Positions 25,080 to 37,846 of a DNA stretch of 64,000 nucleotides are shown piece after piece. The stretch is taken from NCBI GenBank assembly GCA_002794785.1, contig NBBA01000018.1:558001-622000 (forward strand). The letters run 5' to 3'. The translations under genes and the position numbers were made by a program. Source of the stretch: Coniferiporia sulphurascens (taxonomy: Eukaryota > Basidiomycota > Agaricomycetes > Hymenochaetales > Hymenochaetaceae). A model generated the notes under the pieces. It was given only the letters and a program-made list of their open reading frames with translations, searched no databases and was not told the DNA's origin. Every line of letters starts with the position of its first letter. Position 1 is the first letter of the stretch.

Positions 25080-27846
25080 TTAATACAAAAACCTGAATTT
25101 CCGTCTCCTCTCCATCGCCTCTTCCAGTGTAATGCCTTCCAGTCGAGCAGCTTCTTCGACTCGTTTGCGACTTGCACTATTAAGCGCTCCGAGCTCGTCT
25201 TCGTCGAGTTTCTTGTTCTTCTGTTTCAGAATACACCTCATTACTGTAAGAAAGGGTGCAAAATCAGTGAACCCAAGCCGGTAAGTAGTCTTTTCCATAT
25301 CCCGGAATACTTACTGAATGCGAGGGAGATGCTGAGAACGAGTGACGCTATGCCGATCTCCATTGACTGGTGGTACTGTGGCCCCCATTCTGCTTTCCAG
25401 ACGAAAGAGCCGATTCTATGAAGGTGGTCACGGTCATTAGCGGTCGCACGCTACAAAGCCCGACTACACTGACAAGGTCCCTAAATTCCCAAAGCCATTT
25501 ACGATGCCAATTGCAGCAGCTCGTTTTGCAGGTGGTCGGTGTATAGTATTGGAGACCCAGGCCAAAGTAAGAGAGAACCCTGCAAAATGATCGCCCCCTT
25601 CATGGAACGCTCTTGAAGAATAGTACAGTATAAACGAACCTGTGTGCCCGCTGGCCATCAGGAACAGGGAAAAATACCGTCCTCCAAGAGAGAACGTCGA
25701 GATGGCAATAATATAGCCTATGATCACGCCACACCATGGCCCAATAGTGTGGAAGAATCGCTCCCCGCTCCTATCTGTAATTTCATTTCTTAAGCAAAAC
25801 AGGAGTTTGGTACGTGTGTCCAGATATACGGACGCACCAGCATGCAGCGAGTCCAGACAGCAGACTACAGTGGCCCAAATCCACGGCGGGCTGTTTTCAG
25901 TTCACGTCAAACGTAATATTCAGGCGTTAAAGGGGGCATAAAGCTCTCAAAGTTACTCACGCGGCCAAAAGCAAAGAGATCGTAGTATTAAACCCAAGTG
26001 TAGACGTGAGACTGACAATTCATCAATCAGCATACCTCTTATCGAACTCTAGTTTCTGCGCGTACGTCGGAAAGAAATTTAAGAAGCTCAAGCCTAATAG
26101 CTGAGACAACGTCATTACGGCGAAGACGTACACCTTGACGTCCCTTATTGCCATTTTGAATCCCGAAAACAGACTTAATAGGACGGAGGAGAGGGTCACG
26201 TTAGACTTGCATGTCCTGTACGGAAGGTCCCGGACTCACGAATCTTCTGCGTTGTCCTCGTCGGCTTCGCCTGCGTCCTCAGCGAGACGCACTTGTGCGA
26301 GACGGCGCTCGTCGCTCGACAGCCAACGAGTATTTTCCGGCTGTAGGGGCGCTGAGTAGAAGCATGTTAGCTAAGTGGAGAATGGCGACTTACGAAGTCC
26401 GGTAATGTCCACCTACGCAGACAACTCAGTATTTTCGTTCTAAGTGCTTCAGAAGAAAAATAACACACATAGATAGGAGACCAACGCTCATAGTGATTGC
26501 TCCCTTACAGAATCATATTAGTCTTCTGGATTGAACTACTAGGGCTCGAAGTAATGTCCACCTCGATGAAAAACAGCCTGTCCCCTGGAATAAGCACCCC
26601 GTAACGAACACTCATGGACAATCCACTAACCATCGCCAGCCTCTGATGCCTCTCTTGCCCTCCATATTTGAGAGAATTCCCGCGGCCATCATCTATACCG
26701 TGGGTGGTTGGGTGTCGCATACTACCAGACGAGTCTAACAAAAGCACTGACACTTCCGAATGCATTTGAGACCAATAGTCCAGCGAAGAGAATGGAAGTC
26801 CTAAATGTTAGCTCCTGGACTTAAGTCAATTCCAATTTCGTATATTCGTGGTGAGATAGAAGAAACCGTACCTTGCGCGTGTACCATCGGGAAAGCAGAT
26901 ATATCGCTCCTGGATAAAATGCCGCCTGTACGGATAAACGCAGGGAATAAATTAGAATATCATTATAAGTGACATGAGTCCTTTATAAGCGAAACTCGCT
27001 TCCGGAAACCCGATGAAGACTCTACAGGCCAAGACTCCAGCAAAGTTATGCGTGACCTCATTGAGATAAGAGTCAGTAGATTCGATATTCGCAGAACCAT
27101 TAGGTCTCACCCCGGTCATAGCACTCGTCAAGCCCCATGCGACGACGCATATGCCGATATACAACGAAGGTCTAACATTGCATTCATTTCAGCGTGATGA
27201 AGATTGACAACAGAGTTCACGTACCTCTTGATCCGGTTAATAATCTTAAATGTAATGTAACCGGTTAGGTGAGGGTTCCGACATGCGAAACAAGAGGTGT
27301 ATTATGATTTACCATGTTCGAGGGTATCTGTGCCGGAGCGTAGGACGCATACAGAATTGCAACGATTGTATCATACTGTATATCTAAAAAGTGGAACGAG
27401 GTCGACGAGTTCTGCTTTTGTTCAGTTTGCGTGGACGCACCAGTTAGTCCTAAGTCTTGTTCCAGGCCTTTCAGTCTAGCTGTCGTGATATTCGTCCTCT
27501 GTGATACGCGTATCCGTTGAGAAAAGATGGCTATTGCTTTTTGCTAGAAAACGAATATGCCGCTTACGTCAATGTAGTTCATTAGATAAATGAGAATAAC
27601 TGTCGGCAGGAGTCTCATATCCAGTTTGCGAAGCAGGCGCCTTTCTGCAACGGATCGTTGGGCAGCAAATATATCATTGTCCTTGTCTGTCTTCAGTCCA
27701 AATCCCGGCGCAAGGTCGATTGGTTCGTAAGTGCCTTGGGGAACCGGAGCCAGGACGCTCTCGACAAATTCATCCTCTACAGGAGACTTTTCTCTTTCTG
27801 CATTCGGGGAGCCTTGTGCAGATACTCCGTCCGTAAGCACACTCAT
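25080..27846 (-). CDS. MFS permease, anion:cation symporter family (copy A)
   Basis: Intron-rich gene read right to left. The start MSVLTDGVSAQGSPN is followed by an acidic N-tail, then RRLLRKLDMRLLPTVILIYL opens helix 1. NYID|RTNITTARLKGLEQDLGL, SLYIGICVVAWGLTSAMTG and LACRVFIGFPEA are hallmark segments of Dal5/Tna1-type carboxylate permeases. The C-terminal half includes GPQYHQSMEIGIASLVLSIS and the tail ends EEAMERRRKFRFLY before the stop at 25080. Twelve helices are expected in the plasma membrane, with proton-coupled uptake of organic anions such as allantoate, nicotinate or biotin-like acids; the substrate is not determinable. It lies about 190 bp tail-to-tail with the APH gene. The exons checked are intact. 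Closest relative in the window is copy B. Confidence 0.82.
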
Positions 27847-27969
27847 GTCTGTGGGTCAAGAACAGGGGGAAGAGTCCGACCATTGCGTATGGAACGGGAA
27901 TGAATGTCACGCAGTCAGCGCTTCTTGTCCTTTCAAGTTGGCCCCGTGATCCGGGGCTCCGCACGGAGG

Positions 27970-28113
27970 GCAAGGTTCATTTGATATTTTGGCTGCAAAT
28001 GGCGTTCCTTGTACACATACGGTCGAAGCAAAGAAGACCGATGGACTTGCCATGAATAAAGAGAAGCGTTAACTTCTGAATCCCACGGGAAGTAGCCGAG
28101 TTGTGGACGTAGT
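27970..28113 (-). promoter_or_regulatory. Conserved upstream block of permease A
   Basis: About 125 bp upstream of the start. Plus-strand landmarks are TGGCGTTCCTTGTACACAT, then CTTGCCATGAATAAAGAGAA. Equivalent landmarks recur beside copies B, C and D, so this is a retained control or spacer element. It does not hold a conserved reading frame. Confidence 0.5.
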
Positions 28114-28866
28114 ATTTTACTACCAGTATGCGCGCTCGTGTTCTCCCTTTCGTGATTGTCTATTGGCTATACGATATATCAAGTTGAAGTGCATTCGCTA
28201 GCCGCGCTGCGAATTGTCGAGATCCATCAGCTCGTACCCAGCAAAAAGGACGTTGCCATCGATGGTGGAAACATCAGTTTATTAGAAAATGCGGTTCACG
28301 CAGTTCAGCAATGTCCACCTGCGACTTGCGAAAATGAATCAGCGCCTAGCACGTTTTAATTGCTAGCACTACTGATAGTAAGAATGCGTACATCTTAGAG
28401 AGAAAACCGACGTCGATGTAATATCTCTTTTTGCGAAACGATTTTTTTCCAATTTCTGCAGTGTTGGAAACCATATTAGGTGCGCAGATCTTTATTCCTA
28501 ATTCGTTTTATGCATCATCCCCTGCCACGTCCGGCCGCTTAGTAAGTATATGACCAACTGTATAGTTCTTTGCATATAGCAGTCGATCGCACGCAGTAGA
28601 TAGAACTTCAGTACGGTGAATAATACGTATTCAGGGCACAATTACAGGAGCTCATAGGATGGCATGTGCGAGGAGGCGAACGTCGACATGATATTATACA
28701 GTAGCTGCCGCTTCGCACACAGGCCCGGGTACTAGTTACATTGTAATATAGAGTGTAGAATTGTTGTAACGTATATGAAATCGGATGGAGGAGCGCTTCT
28801 CTAGAAGCGCTCCGAATATAACTATCGTACTTTACAAAGGACAAAGGCACCACATGTATGACACTA
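28114..28866. other. Intergenic up to the transposon edge, with a hairpin
   Basis: No gene is supported. A near-perfect hairpin sits at 28790-28813: stem GGAGCGCTTCT, loop CT, stem AGAAGCGCTCC. The segment ends at the TA dinucleotide flanking the Plavaka element. Confidence 0.45.
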
Positions 28867-28894
28867 CAGTGTAGTCCAGCTCCTTTGCGCACCC
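28867..28894 (+). repeat. Left terminal inverted repeat of the Plavaka element
   Basis: Begins CAGTGTAGTCCAGCTCC and continues TTTGCGCACC; it matches the reverse complement of the right end with few mismatches. A second TCCTTTGCCCACC motif lies inward at about 29067-29079. Confidence 0.75.
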
Positions 28895-29496
28895 AACCAT
28901 ATTTCATATTTTGACACCACCCAACACATTTTTATATCTCAAAAAACTTATACACCCAAGGTAAAGTACACTCAGAACGCTCAGTAAAATACTTGATATG
29001 CTGCAAGTGCTGGTCCAGCAGCAAAAAAATATACAAGAATCCAGGGCATTTGTCACACATTCCGGTCCTTTGCCCACCCGTGACACCACTGAGATAAGTC
29101 TTAATTAGGCCATGTTGTGGCTGAGAAAATGCACTTTTGTCACGCCCGAGAGGGTCTGAATTCAGATTTTCATCCACCCTGCTCAAGGACTGATTCCCGT
29201 CACTGTTGTTCTTTCTGGAAGATGTAGTTATGATACCTATTGTAGTCCAGTCCAATTTATGGTGGTACTTGTCTGCTAAATTGGACCATAGATGACTGAA
29301 CACCATTACAAAATAATGAAGAGATGCCGACATCAGGAAAAAAAGAAGGTCACTATGCATGCCTATGGGATCTATATAGTTAGTCATAGTACCCAAAGGC
29401 ACATAGTTATGTCTGAGGTAGATAGACCTATATAGATTAGTGGAAAACTATATAAGTCTATGTAAAATCTCAAAAGTCTACATAGACATCACTAGG

Positions 29497-29751
29497 TCTT
29501 AAAATCTACGCACGTTGTGGTAGACGATGAGGTGCAGTGGTGAAGTTCAGTCAAGGTGGGTTATCAGCGTAAACCGATGTATTTCTAGGGTGAGACCAGC
29601 TCCCTTATATACACGTTCCGTGGCTAGTACTACTATAACTGTCTAGCTCCTATATCGTATGGTGTTATCATTGCGTTATCGTTAACTTAGTAAGGTGGTT
29701 GTTCATATGACCACATACTATATTTATATCGTTCGTTATATTTATTTAATA
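29497..29751 (-). mobile_element. Solo LTR of the Copia family
   Basis: 255 bp, reverse orientation to the full Copia element at 43171, homologous over its length (starts TCTTAAAATCT, ends TTTATTTAATA). Flanked by an exact CTAGG target duplication (29492-29496 and 29752-29756). It keeps CG at several sites where the full element's LTRs have TG or CA. Confidence 0.85.
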
Positions 29752-29770
29752 CTAGGCACACATAGTAGTG

Positions 29771-29895
29771 CACATTGCAGCTTGTGTAGTCAGCCCCATA
29801 GTCATCATAGTATTCAGTAGACATGTATAGTATTACATTGCAGTTCATGTACTCAGCACCATAGCCAGCATAGCATCAATGGCTCACATAGTAGA
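29771..29895 (+). repeat. Imperfect tandem repeat, about 60-bp unit, two copies
   Basis: Two diverged units, each starting with ACATTGCAG and carrying CATAG blocks, lie just inside the left arm of the transposon. Function unknown; it may be a subterminal repeat of the Plavaka element. Confidence 0.4.
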
Positions 29896-31810
29896 CTGGC
29901 TCACATAGTAATCAAATCACACATAATTCCATTAAATAAATATTTTATTGATTTTAATGCAGCAGGCAGTTGAATGTTGCACATGATGAGACAGTTGAAT
30001 GCCACAGCCAATGGCCAATACAGATTATAAACATGAACAAGGAATACCTGTGATCATTACACCTGCCCGCTCAGGTACATAGCTTTGTACTCCTCATCTT
30101 CGTTGTCATCTGAGAAGCTGCGCAACTCTGCAGCCTCAATGTCGAGATCGTCAATGATGTGACTGCAATCTATGTCATCATTCCGTCAGATGAGAACCCC
30201 TGCACTCTGCCTATTGTATTAAAGTAAGCACACATAGATTCCAGCAGACAGAAATTTTACGAATGAGTTAAACACTCACAAGGCTTTTCGAGACATCCTC
30301 AGCAGGACTTTCTGCAGTAGTTTAGAGTTGGTCGTAGCAGCCGCATACTTTTCAATGATATTAAGATTGTGGGTGTATTTCTGACCATAGTTGATTGTGG
30401 AAAACTTTATGCACTGGTGCATGCCTGTCAAATATTCCTCCAGGCAGTTCTGGACCTGTGGGGATAGTTAGTAACAGGCTAACATCTGTGTGAATGGAAA
30501 AAAATATGTACCGCCATCACCATAAGTGCCAGTGTAGGAAGGGGAATCTGGGGCCGATTGAAATACTTGCAGAATATGACCCCATCGTCATTCAGGCCAC
30601 TGTACCATTGAGTCTCCAACAGCGCCTGAAAAAATATAGTGTTCGAACAGCCCAACACGTGTGTCTGGGTCCTTTACATTAAGTTAGAAAAAACAACTGT
30701 GCTAAAAAAACAAGATGACGTACTTCAAATGCGAAAGCATGGCGGTCCAGAAGCGCCTCAATGTCCTCTCGTAGTTCTCTAACACGGTCCCTTGGTGCAG
30801 CCTTCAGCTGCTCGGACTTGTCGCCTGTAGTACGTCCAACTACGTACACTAGGAACAACAGTGTAGATGCGTTCCTCTTAACTTCGCCACGCAGCTGTGC
30901 ACCTTGATCTTTGATCTTGAAGACAGCATGTTATTTCCTTGTGGCATCAGTATAATCCTGAGCATACCAATTGCCTCATTGGAATCATTAACTCGGCTGG
31001 CTCCCTGATCTCATTGAGCGCCTCTGCCCAAGCAAACCTTACAAATTCATCTGACATTTTTTTGTCGGGGAAAGCATGAATTGTTGATATTTGTGTCTGA
31101 TAAAGCAGTTTGGCAAGGACAAGGGTGTCATGCAATTTCCCCTCGTAATCCCTGTTTCTTGGCCTACAGCATGGTGGACCACGTACCCCTCCGCTGGACT
31201 CTTCTGGTGTAACCCTCGACTTTGGAAGTGCACGCACCTGCATGCGCATTCCTGTATCTTATGCAGGGCATTTAGTTCTAGCGCATGAATAGTTATATCA
31301 TATGCACTCATGTCGCCATCGCTGTCACTGGATGCATCTTCTTCTCCCTTGCCTGGGGCATATTTGCTGTTGCTGTTGCTGTTGCTGTCGTTATCTCGGT
31401 TCCCACCACTTCCGGCTCCAGATGTAATGATGTCCCCCCTGCCCGACACACCTTCGCTGTTGTTGTCGCTGTCATAGTCTCCATTCCCAACGCTTCCAGT
31501 GTGGATGCCCGCTAAAATATGCGGGTGATGGATGTCAGTATTGTTGCCAGTGGCTGTGCAGGTGTCATGAGCATGGTCGCTGTCGTCACTACTGTCCATG
31601 TCTTCGTCGGGTGTAGCATTGATGTCAGTCTCATTTACAGACTTCTTGGTGTTCAAACTTGGCTTGGCTTGTTGCGAAGTAAGTAATCCGCACAATGTTT
31701 CTAATTAAGTTAGTGCATTGACATACATGCCATGGTCTTCTCCTGCGAGTCATCAAGACTTGCTTGTGATACCAAGCGGTTCGTTACAGTTTGAAGCACC
31801 ACGCAGTTAG

Positions 31811-33160
31811 TGTTAGATTCGCTCCCTGATTAAGGGTTAGAAACAAGTGATAACAGATTCACACAATGTTACTAGTTAGTTTAGGGCAGGCTTGATACCC
31901 TTTACTCACTAGAGTGTTAGAGCTGATGATGGTGGTAGAGACAAGAGATGAATTAAACTGCTTTTTACCACAATTTTATGTTGGGCTTTTATACCCTACA
32001 TGTTGTATGCTATTTACTATGTTCTGGTAGATACTACAACATACTACTCTTGCTTTATAAGTCATAGGAATATTCTGGTACAGTCCTGTACATGCTATTT
32101 ACTATTCTTAGCTTCCTATGAGTCAGTCATATATTCCAGTACGTTCTACAGCCTACCATGCTATCTTTATCTTATGCCAGAACCTTCCCTGAGTTTCCAT
32201 CAAGTCATACAGTACAATACCTAAGTTAACCATTCTTGGATACTACTATACTTATGATGCTTCTCCTTATTTCCTAATCGGTTCTGCTGTGCAATGCGCT
32301 ATACTTGGCTCCCATCAATTGTGTCTTCTAATTGATCGCCATGCTCCCATCGGCTATTCTTTAGCTGAACGCTTAGATATACATGTGTGGCTCAGCGCTT
32401 ATGCTGGCCTTCTTAATCTTATCTTGTTGTGGCTTGTTACTTATTATCGTAGACTAAGATTGAGTCATTCCTTCCATAATATTGCTGAAGGGTGTTTGTT
32501 CTGGTGTCCTATCATCTATTGGCATAAAGAGCGCTTCAGGTCCTATAGAGTTTATATTTGTTATCCTACTATACCCTGGTGTGACTCTATATGACAGTTC
32601 ATCATTGAACCACCATATTATAATCTCTTTATCTATTGGTACTAACTCCTGTCTTAGATTTGGTTCCTTTCGATCCACTGTTGTGTGTCCTTTGGCTATG
32701 AAGTTGGCTTTGTATGTGAATAGTTGTTCTCATAGTTGTTTATTGATAGTATGAACTATTTGGTGTGCCGCTTCCACATAATCAGTTGATGTAATAACTG
32801 CCCTTTGATAACATAATTCATTATGTGGCTGATTATAAATCTTGGTTCTTGTGTAAGCGCTGATTACATATCTATTCAATTGATACGAGAACATAGTTGC
32901 TCTATGTTCTATTATTACTTCTAGCCTTTCTGCCACTTGTTGTTCCCTTGTAGTATGATTGAATGTAATTTGACAGTTGTCATATCCTGCATTCTGTCCT
33001 ACTGTTGCACATGCAATGTTAAACACTTTCCATGCTACTTGATCTGCATCTTTACAGTGTTGGCATAGATTCCTGGTATCGATTAAAGTTACGGGTCTTG
33101 CCATGTTGATCTTGCTAATCCGTTGATCCGGCAATCACGATTTTCATCAATTTACTAACA
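31811..33160 (-). mobile_element. 1,350-bp TG...CA element with internal ORF (copy 1)
   Basis: Read on the minus strand it runs TGTTAGTAAATTG to GAATCTAACA and is flanked by an exact GTTAG duplication (31806-31810, 33161-33165). It is homologous to the element at 39352 over its whole length, in opposite orientation. No direct repeats join its two ends. A TATA-like box, pyrimidine-rich stretches and TG...CA ends with 5-bp duplication make a long solo LTR the best reading, with a non-autonomous element as the alternative. It interrupts an exon of the DUF6532-like gene. Confidence 0.75.
32454..33104 (-). pseudogene. ORF carried by the 1,350-bp element (copy 1)
   Basis: 216 codons from MARPVTLIDTRNLCQHCK to a stop at 32454, starting 56 bp inside the element. 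One in-frame TGA (32730-32732) interrupts it; the other copy has CAA there, and CGA would explain both. The protein is polar, without membrane segments, with NHTTREQQVAERLEVIIE in the middle. No family recognised. Confidence 0.55.
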
Positions 33161-33958
33161 GTTAGGCTGCAGTACAATGGACTTCCTCTTAGTGACTTTC
33201 TTGGGAGCGCTACTGGGCACAGCATAGGTAGAGAACTTAGGATTTTTGTTAATTGTATCCATCATGAGGTAACTGAGCATCAGATGAACCATCTTATCGG
33301 TCGCTGCGAGTCCTACCCTTTCTGCGAGACTCACTGTGTCCACATGATCTGCATAGATGGTTTCAATATCTTTCAAATATGGGACACAGTGGATAAAAGT
33401 TTACCTTCTGCATTGTCCTCTGCCCTTTCCAGCATGAGCCGCTTCGACCTGATCTGCTTTTCGACTTCCTTACCCTTACGTTTCGCAGCCCGCTGCTGCT
33501 TTTCCAGCTTCTTGGATTCTGAAAATGAATCATCATGGTTAAACACCAACAATTTGCAGTTTAAAGGTGCCCTTGCCTAACGCCTTTATGGCTGCGGTCT
33601 TGACAATTTTCTGCCCAGACGTTGAGGAGCGCATGTCTGCCATTGCGGTCGCTTCTGCTTCAGTTATGAAAGGGGACACAGCGAGAAGTTGCTTTGCCAG
33701 CTGCATGGGGGGAAGTCATGACAGGGATGGTTGTAGTGAAAAAGAGGAGGTGATTTTTTGCCCCATAAAAAGGCCTCATTTATAGGGCTGCCAGCCATTC
33801 CATCCACATGACAGGTCCCACATCATGATGCGCCTAGTCGCTTGTCCGCTTTATCATGACTCATGGGCCGGCTGCATGAATCGGCGGCTTATCGGAAATG
33901 GAGATCGGGTTGCACAGAAAAATATTTATGACTCTCTTTTCTTTGTACATCCACGAAA

Positions 33959-36900
33959 ATGACCAGGCAAAAGAGGAAGACAGGTACTTTACCATCTTGT
34001 CTGTTTTGCCATCGCGAATTCTCCACTGATGCAGGTCTCAGTCGACATGTTGCTCTAAAGCCTGCTTGTCACAGAGCGGAGCAGGAGGCTTTTATTAATG
34101 CCCAAGTCAATGCTGATGACAAGGGGGATGGCGACAATGCCAGTGTAGCTGATGAAGGATATGAGGCTGGCTTCCATGCAGAAGACTTCCCATTAAATGC
34201 GGCTGGCCCTGCACCTCCGGCCCCCACATCCCCTGTTGAAACCGCACCAGATGATTCCCCTAGATATACTATCGAGCACACTTGACAAGCAGGCGCTCCT
34301 CTATATGCCGAACATCGACCAACATGCTTTGATGACTTCACACACAAATTTCCAGTTGCAAATGGCACATGTGGACCATTCACTGACAAAGACGAATGGG
34401 AATTCGCCAAATGGTGTGCAAAAAACCTTGGAAAAGGGGAATGCGATGGACTGCTCCAGACAGAATTTGTAAGAGGATTCTTTTTGTTAACAATTATTGA
34501 GATGCCCTGACTGAAATATTTTGCAGATCCGCAATTGCTGCCAGCCTTCCTTTCATAATGCACACGCCCTTTATCAACTGATTGACGACCTTCCCGAGGG
34601 CACCGAATGGACCTGCAAGTTCATGGATGTCAAGGGCAATCACAATAACCCTGATGGTACACCGATGTCAGAGATGTATGAGCTGTGGTGTCGCAATCCT
34701 GTCGAGCTCATACGTGAGCTCATTGGTAATCCTGACTTTAAGGATAACATAGCATACGCGCCCGAACAAGCCTTTACGGATCCAGAATGTACCGTGAGGT
34801 TGTACAACAAAATGTGGTCAGGAGACTGGTGGTGGGAAACCCAGGTAAACGCGTTCCCTCTGATGAACCTGACCGAATGCTAATAGACTGTCTGCTATGT
34901 AAGGACAAACTACCAATTGGTGCAACTATATCCCCCATTATTCTTGCATCAGATGAGACACATCTGTCCCAATTTAGTGGAGACAAAACTGCATGGCCTG
35001 TATACCTTACAATTGGCAACATTTCAAAACACGTTTGCTGCCAACCATTGTCGCATGCATCCATTTTACTTGGATATATCCCGAAGCCCCACTTTACTTG
35101 CTTCAAGAGTGAGAAGGAAGTGAGAGAAGCCAAATGGGATCTCTATCATTACTGCATGCATCTCCTTCTACAGCCCTTAATCATGGCAGGTAGAGACGGT
35201 GTCGAAATGATTTGTGCAGATGGCTTCGCACACCTTGTCTTTCCCATACTAGCCGCATATGTCGCAGACTACCCAGAACAATGTCTTGTGGCATGCTGTA
35301 AGGAACGATACTGTCCGAAATGTACTGCGCCACCGGACAACCTTTCATCAGCGACCAACTTTCCGCTACGTGATCCAAATCATATGTTGCAAGCCTTACT
35401 ACGAAACACTGAACCACATCGGTTGGAGCACCCGGCCCTTTTCGTGAAAGAGGGTTTGCGTCCTGTAAAGAATCCCTTTTGGAGCGACCTTCCTCATTGT
35501 GACATATTTTCTGCAATCACTCCTGACATCCTACATCAGCTACACAAGGGTGTCTTCAAGGATCATCTTGTGGACTGGTGCATGAAGATTGCAACAGAAG
35601 ACGAAATAGACACCCACTTCAAGTCCCTGCCCTCATTTCCCACCCTACGCCATTTTAAGAAGGGTATTTCAGGTATATCCCAATGGACTGGTACAGAGCA
35701 CAAAGAGATGCAGCATGTTTTCTTGGCCTTGATTTCAGGTAGCATCCTGCCACGGCTTACTTGTGTTGTTCAGGCTGTTATAGAGTTCATATATTATGCT
35801 CAATTTCTCTTGCACACTTCGCACACTCTAGCAGAAATGCAGGATGTGCTAGATGTTTTCTATGACAACAAAGACGAAATCATTCAATTGGGAATCAGGG
35901 ATCACTTGAATATTCCAAAGCTCGCATCGCTTAAACACTACATCACAGCGATACGGAAATTAGGGACTGCTGATGCTTTCAACACAGAATGGTCGGAGTG
36001 TCTGCACATTGATTATGCAAAAAAAGGATACTGCACAAGCAATCGCAGGGACTTCTTCCCACAGATGACGACTTGGCTGAGGCGACAAGAGTCCATGCAT
36101 CTTTTTACACATTATGTGCTGTGGACGGAGAAAGGGAACTATGGCGACAATGATAGCTCTGTCGAACATGGCACAGATGATGGCAGTGCAGATTCGGAGG
36201 ACGATGGCGACAATTCTGACACACAAAACACGTTTTTTTCAGTGCCTGGGGCAGCATGTTCACATTATCATATAGCAAAACATTGTCCCTTTCCACACAA
36301 GGCAATACAGAGCGTCATCGAGGAACATAAAGCACCTCTATTCTTGCATGCTTTATCTGACTTTCTTCGAAAGCAAGATCCTGGTTATCTGCCTCCAACT
36401 GTACATGACACTCTGCCTGTGTACAAAGTCTTCAAGCTATGCCTTCCGCGTATTCCCCAAGTGGCCGATAACAAACGACTGTTGACAATACGTGCAATTC
36501 CCGTGAAGGCAAGGCGACTCCCATACGCAGGACAACCCAAACGGTTTGATACCATCCTCGTAAGGAAAGGAGGGGCCACTGCATCGCTGTCTAGGACAAT
36601 GGAAGGTCGGATGAGTGAAATTAGAGTTGTGCTTTTATCTTACCATGAATCGTCCACAGGACTTCGCCTTGCAAGGGTGAAGGTGATATTTACCCTCCCC
36701 CCTAGGTTTTCTGTGGTGCCACTCAGGCTGGCGTACGTGGAATGGTTCAGGCCATTCCGAAGTGAAGATCGAGACATGGGGCTTCACATATTGACATGGG
36801 CAACTACTCGGGGACAGCACCAGGCCGAGATAATACCCCTGGATGACATTGAGCAAAGTGCGCACTTGGTTCCAAAGTTTGGAAAGAAAATGGAGGTAAC

Positions 36901-37000
36901 CTGGAACGATAGCAATGTCTTTGATGAATGTCAGCTATTTTTCGTAAACAGTTTTATGAACGCCCACACCTTCGCTCTCATGTGCACAAAGGTGGGATAA
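33959..37000 (+). pseudogene. Plavaka transposase with N-terminal zinc finger, one premature stop
   Basis: Exon 1 (from 33959) codes LPSCLFCHREFSTDAGLSRH, a C2H2-type finger, then an acidic/Pro linker. An in-frame TGA at 34283-34285 lies between EHT and QAGAPLYAEHRP, and the frame continues to EF before GTAAGA. Exon 2 is 34527-34844 (ending WWWETQ) and exon 3 is 34904-37000. The conserved core includes IGATISPIILASDETHLSQF, AWPVYLTIGNISK, FSAITPDILHQLHKGVFKDH and a CCKERYCPKC Cys cluster, all typical of Plavaka transposases of basidiomycetes. The role is cut-and-paste mobilisation of the host element. The TGA is one C-to-T change from CGA (Arg). Apart from this stop the frame is complete, so inactivation is recent. 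Confidence 0.82.
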
Positions 37001-37846
37001 CAGCCCTAAAGTCCCATCATATCTTGAAAATGAGGCATGTACTGCACTCAATGTTTGCGAGGTGAACTCTCAATGTGGAGACCCAAGGTTCTTGTGGAAA
37101 TGGCTGGAATGCGGTGGTATACTATCCTCCACAGTCGTCATCTTCACGGAGTCGATGAACAGTTATGACGGTATCACCGACTGGACTGTATTTTCGTCTC
37201 CTTCTTCTTGACCTTCATGGCATCGATATACAGTCATAGTGGTAAACACTGACTAGACATGTCGCCCACGATCGTAGATGCGATTCGAAGGAAGATCTTC
37301 CCATTCACTAATTGACATCAACACCGGTCGCTTAGATGGTCAATCATGTGACCATGTGTCTCTTTCAATGACAGCACAAGATGATGATCTCCCGTCAATA
37401 ATGTGAGCGAACGAACAGCAGAACCCCCCAACATCCTCTCAGTGATACCATGACAATTGAAAGCAGAGCCTGCAGAAGAGAAGAAAGTCAATCGCACATT
37501 GGTCGTCATTCACCCTCCAAATCCACGCCATCTCGATTTTTTGCAGTCCAGGGCAGAACCCGGCTTTGCTTCGACTCTGCAGTCTTCTGAACATGGCTGT
37601 TCATGGCTGTTCCATGGATACTGATTCTCATCAAGAAGTCGCCCACAGTGTAAGGCGAAGCCCTGCACTTCTGTAATGGGGATCACACAAAGCTTACAAT
37701 TGTATGCACACAGGCTCATCCGGATTCAGTCTCCTTCTAAAGTCAAATCTCACAAGTCAAATCCGATCTGCATTTCATCTTCATGTTACGAAGACGAGAA
37801 GCCACACCATACATACACACCTTAGGCATGGAGAGATTGTGCGAGA
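37001..37846. other. Spacer between transposase and second ORF
   Basis: No coding frame supported. It may contain the transposase 3' UTR and the promoter of the downstream ORF, which is in the same orientation. Confidence 0.35.

Larger units (their letters stand above)
28895..30056. other. Left subterminal region of the Plavaka element
   Basis: Apart from the solo LTR and tandem repeat there is no supported gene. A minus-strand open frame of 156 codons at 28932-29402 has no domain or splice support. Confidence 0.4.
30057..33643 (-). pseudogene. DUF6532-like protein gene inside the transposon, split by an LTR element
   Basis: Read right to left. Start MADMRSSTSGQKIVKTA, then a Lys/Arg-rich segment KKLEKQQRAAKRKGKEVEKQ after a likely GC-AG intron (33519-33576). 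The exon ending KSIVLQPN is interrupted by the 1,350-bp element at 31811-33160 and resumes as CVVLQTVTNRLVSQ. An acidic Asn/Ser-rich linker comes next. The core domain contains HDTLVLAKLLYQTQISTI, FPDKKMSDEFVRFAWAEA and FSTINYGQKYTHNLN, patterns I associate with the agaricomycete DUF6532 domain. A short acidic tail ends in TAA at 30057, but its frame needs a 1-nt shift or another splice. Such proteins occur widely in mushroom transposon-rich regions; their function is not known. With the insertion it cannot make the full protein. Confidence 0.55.

Noticed and set aside
28932..29402. 156-codon minus-strand frame in the left arm of the transposon
   Set aside because: No domain, no splice context, and it lies over AT-rich subterminal sequence.
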